Assembly (NCBI GenBank): GCA_019637095.1
Contig: JAHBWG010000076.1
Span: forward strand, 1 to 47,327
Direction of reading: 5' to 3'
Length of the DNA stretch: 47,327 bases
Origin: Sandaracinaceae bacterium
GTDB lineage: Bacteria; Myxococcota_A; Polyangia; Polyangiales; Sandaracinaceae
Shown: positions 1 to 10,754 of the stretch, piece by piece
Layout of the letters: the number at the start of each line of letters is the position of its first letter
How positions within the stretch are numbered: position 1 is the first letter of the stretch
Notes under the pieces: generated by a model
What the model saw: only the letters and a program-made list of their open reading frames with translations
The model's database searches: none
What the model was told of the DNA's origin: nothing
Translations under genes and position numbers: made by a program

Positions 1-1
1 C

Positions 2-304
2 TTCGTGCTCGCGACGCCGGGCGAGACCCTCGACAGCGTGAGGCGCAGCCTCGACTTCATCGTCGAGCTCGACCCGTTCGCCGCCATCCTCATGGTCTGG
101 ACCGACGATCACGAGGCCGTCGATCCGTCGCTCCTGCCGGCGCGGCGCGCGCTCCCCGAGGCGACCCTCGCGCTGCTCGAGGAGCACCACCCGCGCTTCG
201 CGCGCTGGATCATCCCGCCGCTCGGCGTGCGCTTCGACGCGCGGCTCTTCCGCGCGCTGCGCGCCTCCGGCGCGGCGGGGCCGCTCTGGCAGCACGTCGC
301 CTGA
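2..304 (+). CDS. Radical SAM-family protein, C-terminal fragment
   Basis: The frame is open at the left edge of the window, so only the last 100 codons are present. The piece begins FVLATPGETLDSVRRSLDFI. TPGET followed by an amphipathic helix is typical of the distal half of the TIM barrel in B12-binding radical SAM enzymes, where 'GxPGET' follows the last strands. The iron-sulfur CxxxCxxC motif would lie upstream, outside the window, so the class call rests on one motif. The tail is Arg/Leu/Pro-rich and ends LWQHVA. The stop codon lies inside a 20-bp sequence that recurs at 2469. The substrate cannot be inferred. Confidence 0.55.
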   Translation, partial: FVLATPGETLDSVRRSLDFIVELDPFAAILMVWTDDHEAVDPSLLPARRALPEATLALLEEHHPRFARWIIPPLGVRFDARLFRALRASGAAGPLWQHVA

Positions 305-307
305 CGC
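288..307 (+). repeat. 20-bp direct repeat, left copy
   Basis: Twenty bases (GGCAGCACGT then CGCCTGACGC) covering the last codons and stop of the radical-SAM gene recur identically at 2469-2488. The two copies bracket the acyltransferase gene. Confidence 0.8.
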
Positions 308-320
308 CTCGAAGCCCGTC

Positions 321-2327
321 TCAGCGCTCCGCGGTGAGCTCACGGATCGACTCGGCGAGGGGCTCGACGAGCCGGCGCGCGCCGCTCCGCGTGAGGTGAT
401 CCGTGTCGTGGTACTGCCACGCGCCGTCGCGGAGCTGCGAGCAGACGTCGGTGCACAGCCGCGGCAGCGGGTCGATGACGCGCACTCTCGGGTGCCGCGA
501 CGCGATCCTACGCTCCGCGGTGATCACGGGGTGCGCTCGGCGACGCGCCTGCGCGATCGGCACGACCTCGGGCGTCAGCGTCGGGCGCACCAGCGACCAT
601 CCGAGGAACGGGTGGCGATCGAAGTCGGGCACCGTGGACACCACGACGACGCCGATGCCGGCCGCTTCGAGCCGGCTCACCGCCTCGTCGAGGCCACGCT
701 CGTAGAGCGCGACCGCCTCCGAGGCCGAGGTGGCCACCCGTCCGTCTGCGTCTTGGACCTCGAAGCCGGCCGCCGCGCCCGAGTTGGTGCCCGACACCCG
801 TCCGGTCGTGTAGCCCGCGATGACCACGACGTCCGGAGACTCCGTCAAGATCCATTGCAGTGCTTCGACCTGCCAGCGTCGACAGGGGGCCGACGTCGCC
901 GACCCGCTGAGGAACAGGCATCCGCCCGGTGACCACACCGAGAAGGACGCCCCCGCCGCGGTCGCGGCCTCGCGCACCGCGTCGGACAGCGCGTCGGCGT
1001 GCGAGTCGCCCACCAGGATGACCTCTCGGGTTCCGTCGGCGAGCGGGTAAGAGCATCCGCGGGCTCGCGCCGTGGACGCGCACCCGTCGCGGTGGGAGCG
1101 CGTCGGCTCGTGGGCGTCCCTCTCGACCGGACCGAGGATCCACCAGGTGTTGTCCGCGCCCCACTGCACGGCGACGCCGAGCGCCACCGGGACGAGGATC
1201 ATCGCCGTCACCATCAGCAGGAGACGGCGTCCCACGAGGCGCGCGTTGCGGCGGATCGGATCCTCGGCGAACCGGTACGAGAGCCAGGCCGGCGCGAGCG
1301 ACGCGAGGGCTGCCACCGCGAGCGGGCCGTCCTGATCGGGCCACAGCGCGCGGGCGACCACGATCGCGGGCCAGTGCCAGAGGTACCAGCCGTACGAGAG
1401 GTCCCCGAGGAACACCAACGGGCGCCACTCGAGCGCGCGCGCGGTCGGTCGCGAGGTGTTGCCGGCGACGATCAGGAGCGCGGTCGCGCCCACCGGGAGG
1501 AGGGCCGCGGTCCCGGGGAAGACGGTCGTCTCGTCGAAGGCGATCGCGGACGCGAGCAGGCCGATGGCGCCGACGGCTCCGGCGAAGGTCGCGAGGGTCG
1601 GGGGCAAGCGGCGCAGGCGCGTCCCCGCGATCCCGAGCAGGACGCCGACGCCGAACTCCCAGACCCGGCTGATGGGACCGTAGAACGCGAAGCGCAGCGA
1701 CGACGGGACCGCGACGGCTGCGAGCTCGGCGGACCATGCCCAGCTCAGGAGGAACGAGAGCGACGAGACCGCGATGAACACCCACGAGAGCGCGCGGCGC
1801 CGATCGCCCCAGCGACCGCCGAGCTTCCACGCCACGAGGATCGTGACCGGCATCAGCAGATAGAACTGCTCCTCGACCGAGAGCGACCACGTGTGCAGGA
1901 ACGGGTTGAGGTTCTCGGCCGGATCGAAGTACCCGCCGCCCGCGCGGTAGAGATAGAGGTTGGCCGCGAACAGCGACGCGGCGGCGCCGGTGCGCGCCGC
2001 GAACTGCTGTGGACCGTGGGGGCTCAGGAAGAGCACGGTCGCGATCATCGTGACGACGCTCGTCAGCGCGAACGCCGGGAGCAGGCGCCTCGCGCGCCGC
2101 TCGTAGAACGATCGCAGCGACAACGTCCCGTGCTCCTCGAGCTCGCGCAGGATCATCTGCGTGATCACGAAGCCCGACACGACGAAGAAGGCGTCGACGC
2201 CGACGAACCCTCCCGTGAGCGGGAGTCCGCTGTGGAAGACCACCACCAAGAGCACGGCGACGCCGCGCAGGCCTTGGATGTCTTGCCGGAACTTCGAGGG
2301 TTCCGTGGTCGAGGCGTGCGAGCCCAT
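321..2327 (-). CDS. Acyltransferase 3 (OafA/YrhL type) with C-terminal SGNH domain
   Basis: A 668-residue membrane O-acyltransferase of the OafA type, expected to O-acetylate a surface polysaccharide or peptidoglycan. The N-terminal acyltransferase-3 part (about 10-390) opens with DIQGLRGVAVLLVVVFHSG, with the family histidine at H32, and has about ten hydrophobic segments. SWSLSVEEQFYLL and SYGWYLWHWP are also family hallmarks. The C-terminal SGNH-hydrolase-like part carries GDSH (440-443) and D641-x-x-H644, consistent with transfer of the acyl group outside the membrane. I chose the ATG that leaves a normal short N-terminus; upstream in-frame starts at 2354 and 2402 exist, and no strong ribosome binding site separates them. 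The gene is convergent with its left neighbour and is bracketed by the 20-bp repeat. Confidence 0.88.
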   Translation of the reverse strand: MGSHASTTEPSKFRQDIQGLRGVAVLLVVVFHSGLPLTGGFVGVDAFFVVSGFVITQMILRELEEHGTLSLRSFYERRARRLLPAFALTSVVTMIATVLFLSPHGPQQFAARTGAAASLFAANLYLYRAGGGYFDPAENLNPFLHTWSLSVEEQFYLLMPVTILVAWKLGGRWGDRRRALSWVFIAVSSLSFLLSWAWSAELAAVAVPSSLRFAFYGPISRVWEFGVGVLLGIAGTRLRRLPPTLATFAGAVGAIGLLASAIAFDETTVFPGTAALLPVGATALLIVAGNTSRPTARALEWRPLVFLGDLSYGWYLWHWPAIVVARALWPDQDGPLAVAALASLAPAWLSYRFAEDPIRRNARLVGRRLLLMVTAMILVPVALGVAVQWGADNTWWILGPVERDAHEPTRSHRDGCASTARARGCSYPLADGTREVILVGDSHADALSDAVREAATAAGASFSVWSPGGCLFLSGSATSAPCRRWQVEALQWILTESPDVVVIAGYTTGRVSGTNSGAAAGFEVQDADGRVATSASEAVALYERGLDEAVSRLEAAGIGVVVVSTVPDFDRHPFLGWSLVRPTLTPEVVPIAQARRRAHPVITAERRIASRHPRVRVIDPLPRLCTDVCSQLRDGAWQYHDTDHLTRSGARRLVEPLAESIRELTAER

Positions 2328-2468
2328 CGATCGGCGGACGTTGCCCTGCGTCATGAGCCCGGCGCGGTCAACCCGCACGAACCCCGGCGTTCGATGCGGC
2401 ACGAGGCCCGACCGTTCGCGGCGACGCCGACGCGCCAGGCCCCCGGGTCGGGGAGCGGGCGCGCTGCC

Positions 2469-2488
2469 GGCAGCACGTCGCCTGACGC
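2469..2488 (+). repeat. 20-bp direct repeat, right copy
   Basis: Identical to 288-307. It ends two bases before the stop codon of the next minus-strand lipoprotein gene and does not continue a reading frame here. Confidence 0.8.
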
Positions 2489-2490
2489 GG

Positions 2491-2946
2491 CTACATCACG
2501 ATGCCGCAGCGCGCCGCGTCGGTGCGGCCGCACGGCCACTCGGGGTGGCGCAGCTCCGGCCGGCGCCGGCAGCCGTCGGCGAGCTCGACGAAGTCGAAGC
2601 ACTCGCGCACCGACGCCGCGACGCCGCGCTGCCCCGGGCACGCCCGCTCGATCGACCCCGACGAGAAGCGCTCGTCCTGGATCTGCCGGCTCGCGTCGAC
2701 GAGCGTGCAGTCCTGGTTGGCGAACGAGTGGCAGCGCGAGACGGGCAGGCACTGCATCCCGTCGTCGGGCTCGTCCTCGGCGCCGTCGCCCGGGGCGTCG
2801 TGATCGGGCTCGCGAGCGTCGCCTCCCGAGGCGAGCGTCTCGCCGCCGCCGCCGCGTTCGCCGGTGGGCTCCGAGGAGGAGGCGTCATCGCCGCCGCCGC
2901 ACGCGGCGAGGCAGAGGGCGGCGAGCACACAGAGGCACGTACGCAT
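2491..2946 (-). CDS. Small cysteine-containing lipoprotein
   Basis: A 151-residue predicted outer-membrane or periplasmic lipoprotein. The N-terminus MRTCLCVLAALCLAAC is a type II signal peptide with lipobox LAAC, followed by a Gly/Ser/Glu/Asp-rich acidic linker to about residue 65. The compact C-terminal domain has several cysteines (QCLPVSRCHSFANQDC, CPGQ, ECFDF, GCRRR, PWPC-like, RCG), probably disulfide-bonded after export. An in-frame ATG two codons upstream (2952) is an equal alternative start. I do not recognise the domain and assign no function. A 47-bp gap separates it from the lipoprotein gene upstream on the same strand, so the two could be co-transcribed. Confidence 0.7.
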   Translation of the reverse strand: MRTCLCVLAALCLAACGGGDDASSSEPTGERGGGGETLASGGDAREPDHDAPGDGAEDEPDDGMQCLPVSRCHSFANQDCTLVDASRQIQDERFSSGSIERACPGQRGVAASVRECFDFVELADGCRRRPELRHPEWPCGRTDAARCGIVM

Positions 2947-2993
2947 GATCATCGCGATTCTGTACCATCGCGGGCGCGCGGGCGGCCAACTTC

Positions 2994-3968
2994 TCAGGGG
3001 CGGGCGCAGTCGACGCCCCAGCGGGCGCAGACGTACTCGTGCACCAGGCGAAGCTCGTCCACCGGCAACGCGCGGCTGTAGATCAGCACCTCGCCGTAGT
3101 GGTTGGCGAACGCGCCGCGGGTCGGGTCTTGATGCGACGACAGCCACCACTGGCCGGGGTGGCGGATCTGCCCTTGATCGGCGCGGCCGATCGCCATGCG
3201 ACCGTCGACGAGCAGCGTGATGTTCATGCCCGCTCCGTCGACGCGCGCGAGGCTCGCGACGTGCGGACGATCGTCGGCGTAGAACTCCGTGTCGTGGAAC
3301 TGCAGGCCCGCGGTCCGGCGCGCGAAGCCGAGGCGTCCGCCCGCCTGGTACAGCGCGCCGTCGTCGTTCTGGTTACTGAAGCCGCCGACCATGCACGCGT
3401 TGAGCTCCCAGGAGCTCTCCATGTTGGTGTGGCTGTTCCGGAACACGACGATGATCGTCAGGTGGGTCAGCGCGGGCACCAGGAACTCGCAGCGCGATCC
3501 GGCGTTGCCGTTCGTGAACATCGAGGGGAGCCCGGTGCGCATCCCGTCGGAGTACCAGCGCACGTCCGTGCAGGCGGCGGTGTTGTCGAAGCCGCCGGCG
3601 AGGTCGGCCCACGCGGGCGGCATCGTCCCGGGCGCCGCGCCGCTGCCGGTGACGTCCTGCGCGTCGAAGTGGATGATCAGCCCGTCGACCACGGGGATCG
3701 GCGGCGGCGGGCCTGCGTCGGCGGGCGCGGCGTCGACTCCGGCGTCGCTCCCGGCGTCGAGCCCGGGCGGCCCCGCGTCGACGTCCGGCCCCGCGTCGAA
3801 GTCCGGCCCCGCGTCGAAGCCTGGCCCCGCGTCGCGGTCGCCCGCGTCGAAGCCCTCGCCGGCGTCGAGCGACGTCGGCGCCCCGTCGCCGGGCCGCGTC
3901 CCCGAGCGGTCGAGCAAGCACCCGCTCGCCGTCAGAGCGAGCGCCAACGCGAACGAGACACGCAGCAC
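2994..3968 (-). CDS. Lipoprotein with Asp-Ala-Gly linker and LamG/concanavalin-like domain
   Basis: A 324-residue lipoprotein. Signal peptide residues 1-17 end in LTASGC (C17). A low-complexity linker of repeated DAG/FDAGP units spans about 30-90. The C-terminal domain (about 95-320) contains VVDGLIIHFDAQDV, LPSMFTNG, IIVVFRNS, HYGEVLIYSRALPVDELRLVHEYVCARWG. These are the hallmarks of LamG/concanavalin-A-like jelly-roll modules, where a last strand plus helix ends in 'xxxYLxxKWG'. Such surface lipoproteins with DAG linkers are common in Polyangia. It probably binds carbohydrate or protein outside the cell; no catalytic residues are evident. The start is GTG, with a CACAAT hexamer seven bases upstream (see the start-proximal -10 finding). 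Confidence 0.75.
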   Translation of the reverse strand: MLRVSFALALALTASGCLLDRSGTRPGDGAPTSLDAGEGFDAGDRDAGPGFDAGPDFDAGPDVDAGPPGLDAGSDAGVDAAPADAGPPPPIPVVDGLIIHFDAQDVTGSGAAPGTMPPAWADLAGGFDNTAACTDVRWYSDGMRTGLPSMFTNGNAGSRCEFLVPALTHLTIIVVFRNSHTNMESSWELNACMVGGFSNQNDDGALYQAGGRLGFARRTAGLQFHDTEFYADDRPHVASLARVDGAGMNITLLVDGRMAIGRADQGQIRHPGQWWLSSHQDPTRGAFANHYGEVLIYSRALPVDELRLVHEYVCARWGVDCARP

Positions 3969-4056
3969 GCCCTCGATTGTGCCGCAGCGCGCGCCGTATG
4001 ACGAGGGTCACGTCGGGGCCGCGCTCGCAGCGTCGGACGCCGACGCGCGCGGCGCC

Positions 4057-4101
4057 CGAGACCCGGCGCCGAAGGCGCACTCTCCTCGCCTCCGGGTCTC
4101 G
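4057..4101 (+). repeat. Large inverted repeat with nested hairpin
   Basis: CGAGACCCGG (4057-4066) and CCGGGTCTCG (4092-4101) are perfect 10-bp arms. The 25-base loop contains a second hairpin, GCGCC-GAA-GGCGC (4066-4078). It lies between two divergent genes, so it is not a simple terminator for either. Confidence 0.7.
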
Positions 4102-4204
4102 TCGCCTCCCGTCTGCACGGGAATGAGCTGAGGGCGAGCGAGGTGCGCATGGCGAGCCGTAGGACGTCGAAGCGGGCGGGTCGACGCGCTTCTCGAGCGC
4201 CGGC

Positions 4205-4253
4205 TTGACGCCGGGGGTATCTGCGACTAAATCCGAGTTGCGTATCAGACGCA
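4205..4253 (+). promoter_or_regulatory. perR-katG promoter with operator-like palindrome
   Basis: TTGACG (4205-4210) and TAAATC (4228-4233) are separated by 17 bp, a reasonable sigma-70 arrangement. Directly downstream, TGCGT-ATCAG-ACGCA (4239-4253) is a 5-bp-arm palindrome covering the predicted transcription start. That position suits autorepression by the Fur/PerR-family regulator encoded 37 bases further on. The palindrome is not the classical AT-rich Fur or PerR box. Confidence 0.45.
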
Positions 4254-4289
4254 TCTAGGAAAAGGTCGCAGTGATGGCGAGTCGAGCCC

Positions 4290-6981
<2,692 letters not shown>

Positions 6982-7030
6982 CCCGCGTGGCGGTCGGTCA
7001 CGAAGTCGAGCGCACCATCGAGGCGGTGCT

Positions 7031-8465
7031 TCACTCGCCGAGCGCCGCGAGGCGGCGGCGCGCGGCGGCCTCCTCGGGGGCGCGCTCGACGAGCTCGCCC
7101 AAGAGCGCTCGCGCGCGCTCGCGCTCTCCGTCCGCGAGCGCGCGCTCGGCCTGCGCCCGCAGGCGGTCGAGCGCGGGCACCCGAGGGTCGTCGGCGGCGA
7201 GCGCGCGGTAGGCGGCGGCGGCGTCGACGGCGCACTGAGCCGGTCGAGCGCGCGCGCGCGCGCGGCGGCGAGCGCGGGCAGGGCGTCTCAGCGCGCGCAG
7301 CGCGCCGTCCGCGTCGCCGCCGTCGAGCTGCGCCTGCGCGAGGGCGAGTGGCGATGATCGGCGCGGCGCGCGCGCGCGCGGGCGAAGAGCCTCGGCGGCG
7401 AGCGCGGGGCGGCCCTGCGCCCACGATCCCGGCGAGTGGCGAGCGGCGTGCGCCACGCGGTTCCGGGCGGACGCGCGAGCAGGCGCGCGGCGGTTCAGCC
7501 GGAGTGGCCTCGGCGGCGAGCGCGCGGCCGACGACGAGGCGCGCGAGCGGCCCTCCGTCCTGCGCGAGCGCGACGCGGCCGAGCTCGAGCGCGCGCGCGG
7601 GCGCCCCGATCGCGAGGTAGCCCTCGGCGACCTCGACGAGCGCGTCCGCCTCGCCCGGCATCCACTCCGCGAGCAGGCCCTCGGCCAGGTCGGGGCGCCG
7701 CGCCTCGAGCATCGCGCGCAGGCGCAGCCCGCGATCCTCCGTGGGATCGGGGAGCGCGGCGAAGAGGCGCAGCGCGAGCTCGGGCTGGCCCGCCTCGAGC
7801 GCGGTGTGGGCGGCGCCGCGCACCTCGTCGGCGCGCGCGGGCGCGGCCTCGAAAGAAGCGCGCACCGCCTCGGCGGCGGAGTGAGCGGGCTGGCGCGGCC
7901 GACCGGCGAGCGCGAGCCGCGGCGCGCGCGGCGCCGGCGCCCGCGCGGCGAGTAGCGCCTTGCGATCCGCGTCGGCGCCGCGATCGCGCCGCCGCAGCAG
8001 CGCGGCGAGCGCGAGCGGCCCGGCCTCCGAGCGCGGCGCGGCGTGGGCGGCGCGCGCGTACGCCTCGCCGGCCTCGTCGAGCCGATCGTGGCGCTCGTGG
8101 AGGCGCCCGCGCGCGAGGTGCACGGACTCGTCGTCGGGCCAGCGCTCGGCGGCCTCGGCGAGGAGCTGCGCGGCCTCGGCCTCGCGGCCGAGCCGGTCGA
8201 GGACGTCGGCGAGGCGCGACACCACGAGCGGGTCGTCCTCGGGGCCGGCGCGCGCGCGGCGGTAGCCGTCGGCGGCGGCGCGCAGGTCGCCGTGCTGCTC
8301 GGCGAGCTCCGCGCGCAGGAAGTGCTCGTACGAGTACGGCGAGACCCACGCGCCCGTGCGCGCCTCGCCGCCGACCGTCCGCCGCACGACCGGCGCGCCG
8401 AACATGCCGCACCCCGCCGCGAAGAGCGCGAGGAGGGCGAGGGCGCGCGCGGTCAGCGGACGCAA
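7031..8465 (-). pseudogene. TPR-repeat lipoprotein, frameshifted in its 3' part
   Basis: The reading frame starts at TTG 8465, overlapping the stop of the upstream lipoprotein gene (translational coupling). The signal peptide LRPLTARALALLALFAAGC has lipobox FAAGC. TPR-like helical pairs follow (YEHFLRAELAEQHGDLRAAADGYRRA, VVSRLADVLDRLGREAEAAQLLAEA, SVHLARGRLHERHDRLDEAGEAYARA). Around 7480-7500 the frame loses protein character. The normal Ala/Leu/Glu helical pattern reappears in another minus frame that ends at 7031 (AYRALAADDPRVPAL, ERARALLGELVERAPEEAAARRRLAALGE). At least one more slip is likely near 7280. The region is full of CG-dinucleotide runs, so sequencing error and true decay are both possible. 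Third gene of a minus-strand operon with the PEGA protein. Confidence 0.6.
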
Positions 8466-8965
8466 CGGTCGGAGACCGCCATGCGGCACTGCAAGGTCAA
8501 GCGGCTGCGCTGGCCGAGGGGCAGCGGCCACTGCGGGAGGAAGAGGAAGCCCTCCGCGATCGGCTCGCCGCCGCGCAGGCCCACCGCGCGCACGCTCGGC
8601 GCCGGAGAGCGCGCGCGCTCGTCGTCGCTGTAGAGCTCGAGGTCGTAGAGGTACGCGCCCTCGCCGTCGGGGGTGGCGAAGCGCGTGACGTGCGCGCCGT
8701 CCACGGTGACGACGAGGCGCCCGTCGGGCTCGACGCGCAGGCCGATCGCTCCGTCCTCGTAGCTCATCGGCATGATCGCCATGAACGCCTCGTCCATGCC
8801 CTGCGGCTCGAAGCGGAGCTCGACGCGATCGAGCACCTGCGGGTCGACGTTGAGCAGCCGGAGCTGGAGGTAGAAGCCCTCGGGCGGGGGCTCGCCGCCG
8901 CAGCTCGCGGTGAGCGAGAGGAGCGCGGCGAAGGTGAGCGCGCGGAGCGGAGGCGTCCTCGTCAC
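8453..8965 (-). CDS. Hypothetical lipoprotein, operon middle gene
   Basis: A 170-residue protein with a type II signal peptide (LTFAALLSLTASC, lipobox LTASC). The mature part is beta-rich (FYLQLRLLNVDPQVLDRVELRFEP, GAIGLRVEPDGRLVVTVDGAHV, AYLYDLELYSDD) and ends in a basic CRMAVSDRCVR tail; the two late cysteines may pair. No recognised family. The start is GTG, one base after the stop of the PEGA-domain gene, and its own stop overlaps the start of the TPR lipoprotein, so the three genes form a tightly coupled minus-strand operon. The trio may act together at the outer membrane; that is inference from spacing only. Confidence 0.7.
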   Translation of the reverse strand: MTRTPPLRALTFAALLSLTASCGGEPPPEGFYLQLRLLNVDPQVLDRVELRFEPQGMDEAFMAIMPMSYEDGAIGLRVEPDGRLVVTVDGAHVTRFATPDGEGAYLYDLELYSDDERARSPAPSVRAVGLRGGEPIAEGFLFLPQWPLPLGQRSRLTLQCRMAVSDRCVR

Positions 8966-8966
8966 G

Positions 8967-10010
8967 TCACATCCCTCCCACGATCGGCGGCAGCGGCACG
9001 CCGCGCGGCTGGCCAGGCGTCCCGCCGCCGCCGTCCGCGACCGCGACCCCGACGCCGATCGCGATCGCGATCAGGACCGCCGCGCCCGCGCCGATGATGG
9101 TCCAGAACCACCACTCGCTCGTCACGTCGCCGCCGCCGTCGCCGGAGACCGCGAACGGATCGGCCTCGCCGCCGGCGCGCGCGCTCGCGCCGTCGCGCGC
9201 GCCCTCGCGCCGCAGCGTCGCGTCGACGCGCGCGCGACCGCCCGGCGCGATGCGCGTCGAGGTGCGGTAGTCGGGGTAGCCGGCGAGCCGCACGACGACC
9301 TCGTGCTCGCCGTCGGCGATCTCGATCGGCGCGACCGGCGAGGTGCCGATCGCTTCGCCGTCGACGGTGACCGTCGCGCCGTCGACCGTGGTGGTGACGA
9401 GCAGCGTCGCGGGCGGCGCCGCGCCGCTCGGCATCGCGCCGGTGAGCCGCGCCGCCATCGCCGCGACCGGCGCCGCGATCTCGCCGGCGGTCGCGGGCAG
9501 GCTCGCCTCGATCGCGGTCGACCGAGGCGAGCCGCTGACCGGGTCGCGCAGCTCGAGCGTGCCGAACAGCGCGCGGCCGCGGCGCGCGAGGCGCAACAGC
9601 GCGCCCGCGCCGGCGCCCGCGCTCGCGAGCTGGCCGCCGTAGCAGCCCTCGTCGCGGCAGGACGCGAACGCGCCCAGGAGCGGCGGCGCGACGAGCCCGT
9701 GCACCGCGCGCCCGTTCGCCATCGGTCCGAGCGCGGCGACGAGCGCCTCGCGTGCGGCGCCGACCACGGCCTCGTCGATCCCGGCCTCGGGCAGCACGAT
9801 GACCATGATCGGCGCGGCGGGGCGCGGGCGCGCGTAGCCGGGCGCCTCGCGGCTCGCCGCCTGCGTCGTCACGGGGACCACCTCGGGCGGTGGCTCGGCG
9901 CTCGGGGCCTCGTCCTGGGCGCGCGCCGGGGCGGCGCCGCCGAGGGCGACGAGCAGGGCGATCAGCCCGGCGTGCGCCCACGCCCTCCGATCTCGCACGG
10001 GTCGCGTCAT
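8967..10010 (-). CDS. PEGA-domain exported protein with C-terminal membrane anchor
   Basis: A 347-residue protein. The N-terminal signal peptide (about 12-32) ends at APARAQ. The first domain (about 65-190) has no recognised family but carries a short Cys pair (FASCRDEGCYGG). A PEGA module follows (about 205-275): LLVTTTVDGATVTVDGEAIGTSPVAPIEIADGEH, EVVVRLAGYPDY. PEGA modules are beta-sandwich repeats in surface proteins. A linker and one transmembrane segment (WWFWTIIGAGAAVLIAIAIGVGVAV) complete it. It is the first gene of the three-gene operon. The ATG at 10010 has a -10-like TATCGT seven bases upstream and no ribosome binding site. Members of this style are frequent and uncharacterised in myxobacteria. 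Confidence 0.78.
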   Translation of the reverse strand: MTRPVRDRRAWAHAGLIALLVALGGAAPARAQDEAPSAEPPPEVVPVTTQAASREAPGYARPRPAAPIMVIVLPEAGIDEAVVGAAREALVAALGPMANGRAVHGLVAPPLLGAFASCRDEGCYGGQLASAGAGAGALLRLARRGRALFGTLELRDPVSGSPRSTAIEASLPATAGEIAAPVAAMAARLTGAMPSGAAPPATLLVTTTVDGATVTVDGEAIGTSPVAPIEIADGEHEVVVRLAGYPDYRTSTRIAPGGRARVDATLRREGARDGASARAGGEADPFAVSGDGGGDVTSEWWFWTIIGAGAAVLIAIAIGVGVAVADGGGGTPGQPRGVPLPPIVGGM

Positions 10011-10017
10011 GCGCCGG

Positions 10018-10047
10018 ACGATAGAGCGGACGGGCGCCCTCTGTCGA
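10018..10047 (-). promoter_or_regulatory. Promoter of the PEGA operon
   Basis: On the minus strand TCGACA (complement of 10042-10047) and TATCGT (complement of 10018-10023) are 18 bp apart. The -10 hexamer lies seven bases before ATG 10010, so the transcript would start at or next to the start codon. Confidence 0.4.
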
Positions 10048-10121
10048 CCGTTGAACCCCCGGGCGCCGATGGGTAGGATGCCGCGACTTCGACGCCCCCG
10101 GGGCGCACCACGAGGACGATC

Positions 10122-10673
10122 ATGAGCGAGGACACGGCCAAGTATCTCGACACCTTCCCCACGTGGCTCCGCAGCCTCGGCGACGACGCGGAGCACCTCG
10201 CCTCCGTCCTCGAGGCCAGCGGCGTCAGCCCCGGCGCCCGCGCGGCGGTCGCCGGGGGCATCAACTACCTCTTCAAGTCGCTCGACCTGATCCCCGACGG
10301 GATCGACGACATCGGCTACCTCGACGACGCGTTCGTGCTGCGCGTCGCGGCGGACCTCGCGACGCGCGAGGAGACGGGCGACGTCCCGGCCGACACGCTC
10401 AAGGTGCTCGCGGAGCTCGCCGAGCAGTGCGACCTCGTGCGCGAGTTCCTCGGCGAGAACTACGCGCGGCTCGAGTCCTACGTGTTGGGGCTGCGCAAGG
10501 GCGCGGCGCGCGGCCGCGCGGTCGCGGACATCCTCGCGGACGAGGCGATGCTGGCCGAGCTGCTCTCCGACGTGCGCGGCTTCGCGCGGAGCTACAGCTC
10601 TCCGTCGTTCGCGCGCGAGGAGAAGAACCTGATCAAGCTGCGCGCGTTCTTCGACGCGAAGCTCCCGAAGTAG
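10122..10673 (+). CDS. DUF1232 (YkvA-like) protein
   Basis: A 183-residue protein. The central segment GINYLFKSLDLIPDGIDDIGYLDDAFVLRVAADLA (about 46-80) is the DUF1232/YkvA signature: a short hydrophobic helix pair with the 'DLIPDxIxxxGYLDD' core. No signal peptide and no catalytic motif. The C-terminal half (KVLAELAEQCDLVREFLGENYARLESYVLGLRKG onward) is helical and specific to this subgroup. The family is widespread and of unknown biochemical role. It stands alone, divergent from the PEGA operon; a GATCATG context with upstream GAGGACG serves as a plausible ribosome binding site. Confidence 0.8.
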   Translation: MSEDTAKYLDTFPTWLRSLGDDAEHLASVLEASGVSPGARAAVAGGINYLFKSLDLIPDGIDDIGYLDDAFVLRVAADLATREETGDVPADTLKVLAELAEQCDLVREFLGENYARLESYVLGLRKGAARGRAVADILADEAMLAELLSDVRGFARSYSSPSFAREEKNLIKLRAFFDAKLPK

Positions 10674-10707
10674 CGCGCGCCTCGCGTAACGATCGGCGGC
10701 GCCCCGG

Positions 10708-10741
10708 CGTGGACACCTCGAGAGGTCCACGCTAAGCGTGG
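10708..10741 (+). promoter_or_regulatory. Leader with mutually exclusive hairpins
   Basis: CGTGGACACCT (10708-10718) can pair with AGGTCCACG (10723-10731) around a CGAG loop. The same right arm, CCACGC (10727-10732), can instead pair with GCGTGG (10736-10741) around TAA. The second stem ends about five bases before the GGAGGT ribosome binding site (10746-10751) of the oxidoreductase gene. Confidence 0.45.
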
Positions 10742-10754
10742 CCGCGGAGGTCCG

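Larger units (their letters stand above)
3969..4289 (+). other. Divergent intergenic region, 321 bp
   Basis: No convincing gene. It separates the minus-strand LamG lipoprotein from the plus-strand PerR-type regulator. It holds the lipoprotein's -10-like CACAAT (complement of 3976-3981), a long inverted repeat at 4057-4101, and the perR promoter and operator at 4205-4253. Confidence 0.6.

Noticed and set aside
999-2948. Long plus-strand open frame opposite the acyltransferase
   Set aside because: Arg/Asp/Glu-rich shadow translation; the opposite strand has clear membrane and SGNH motifs.
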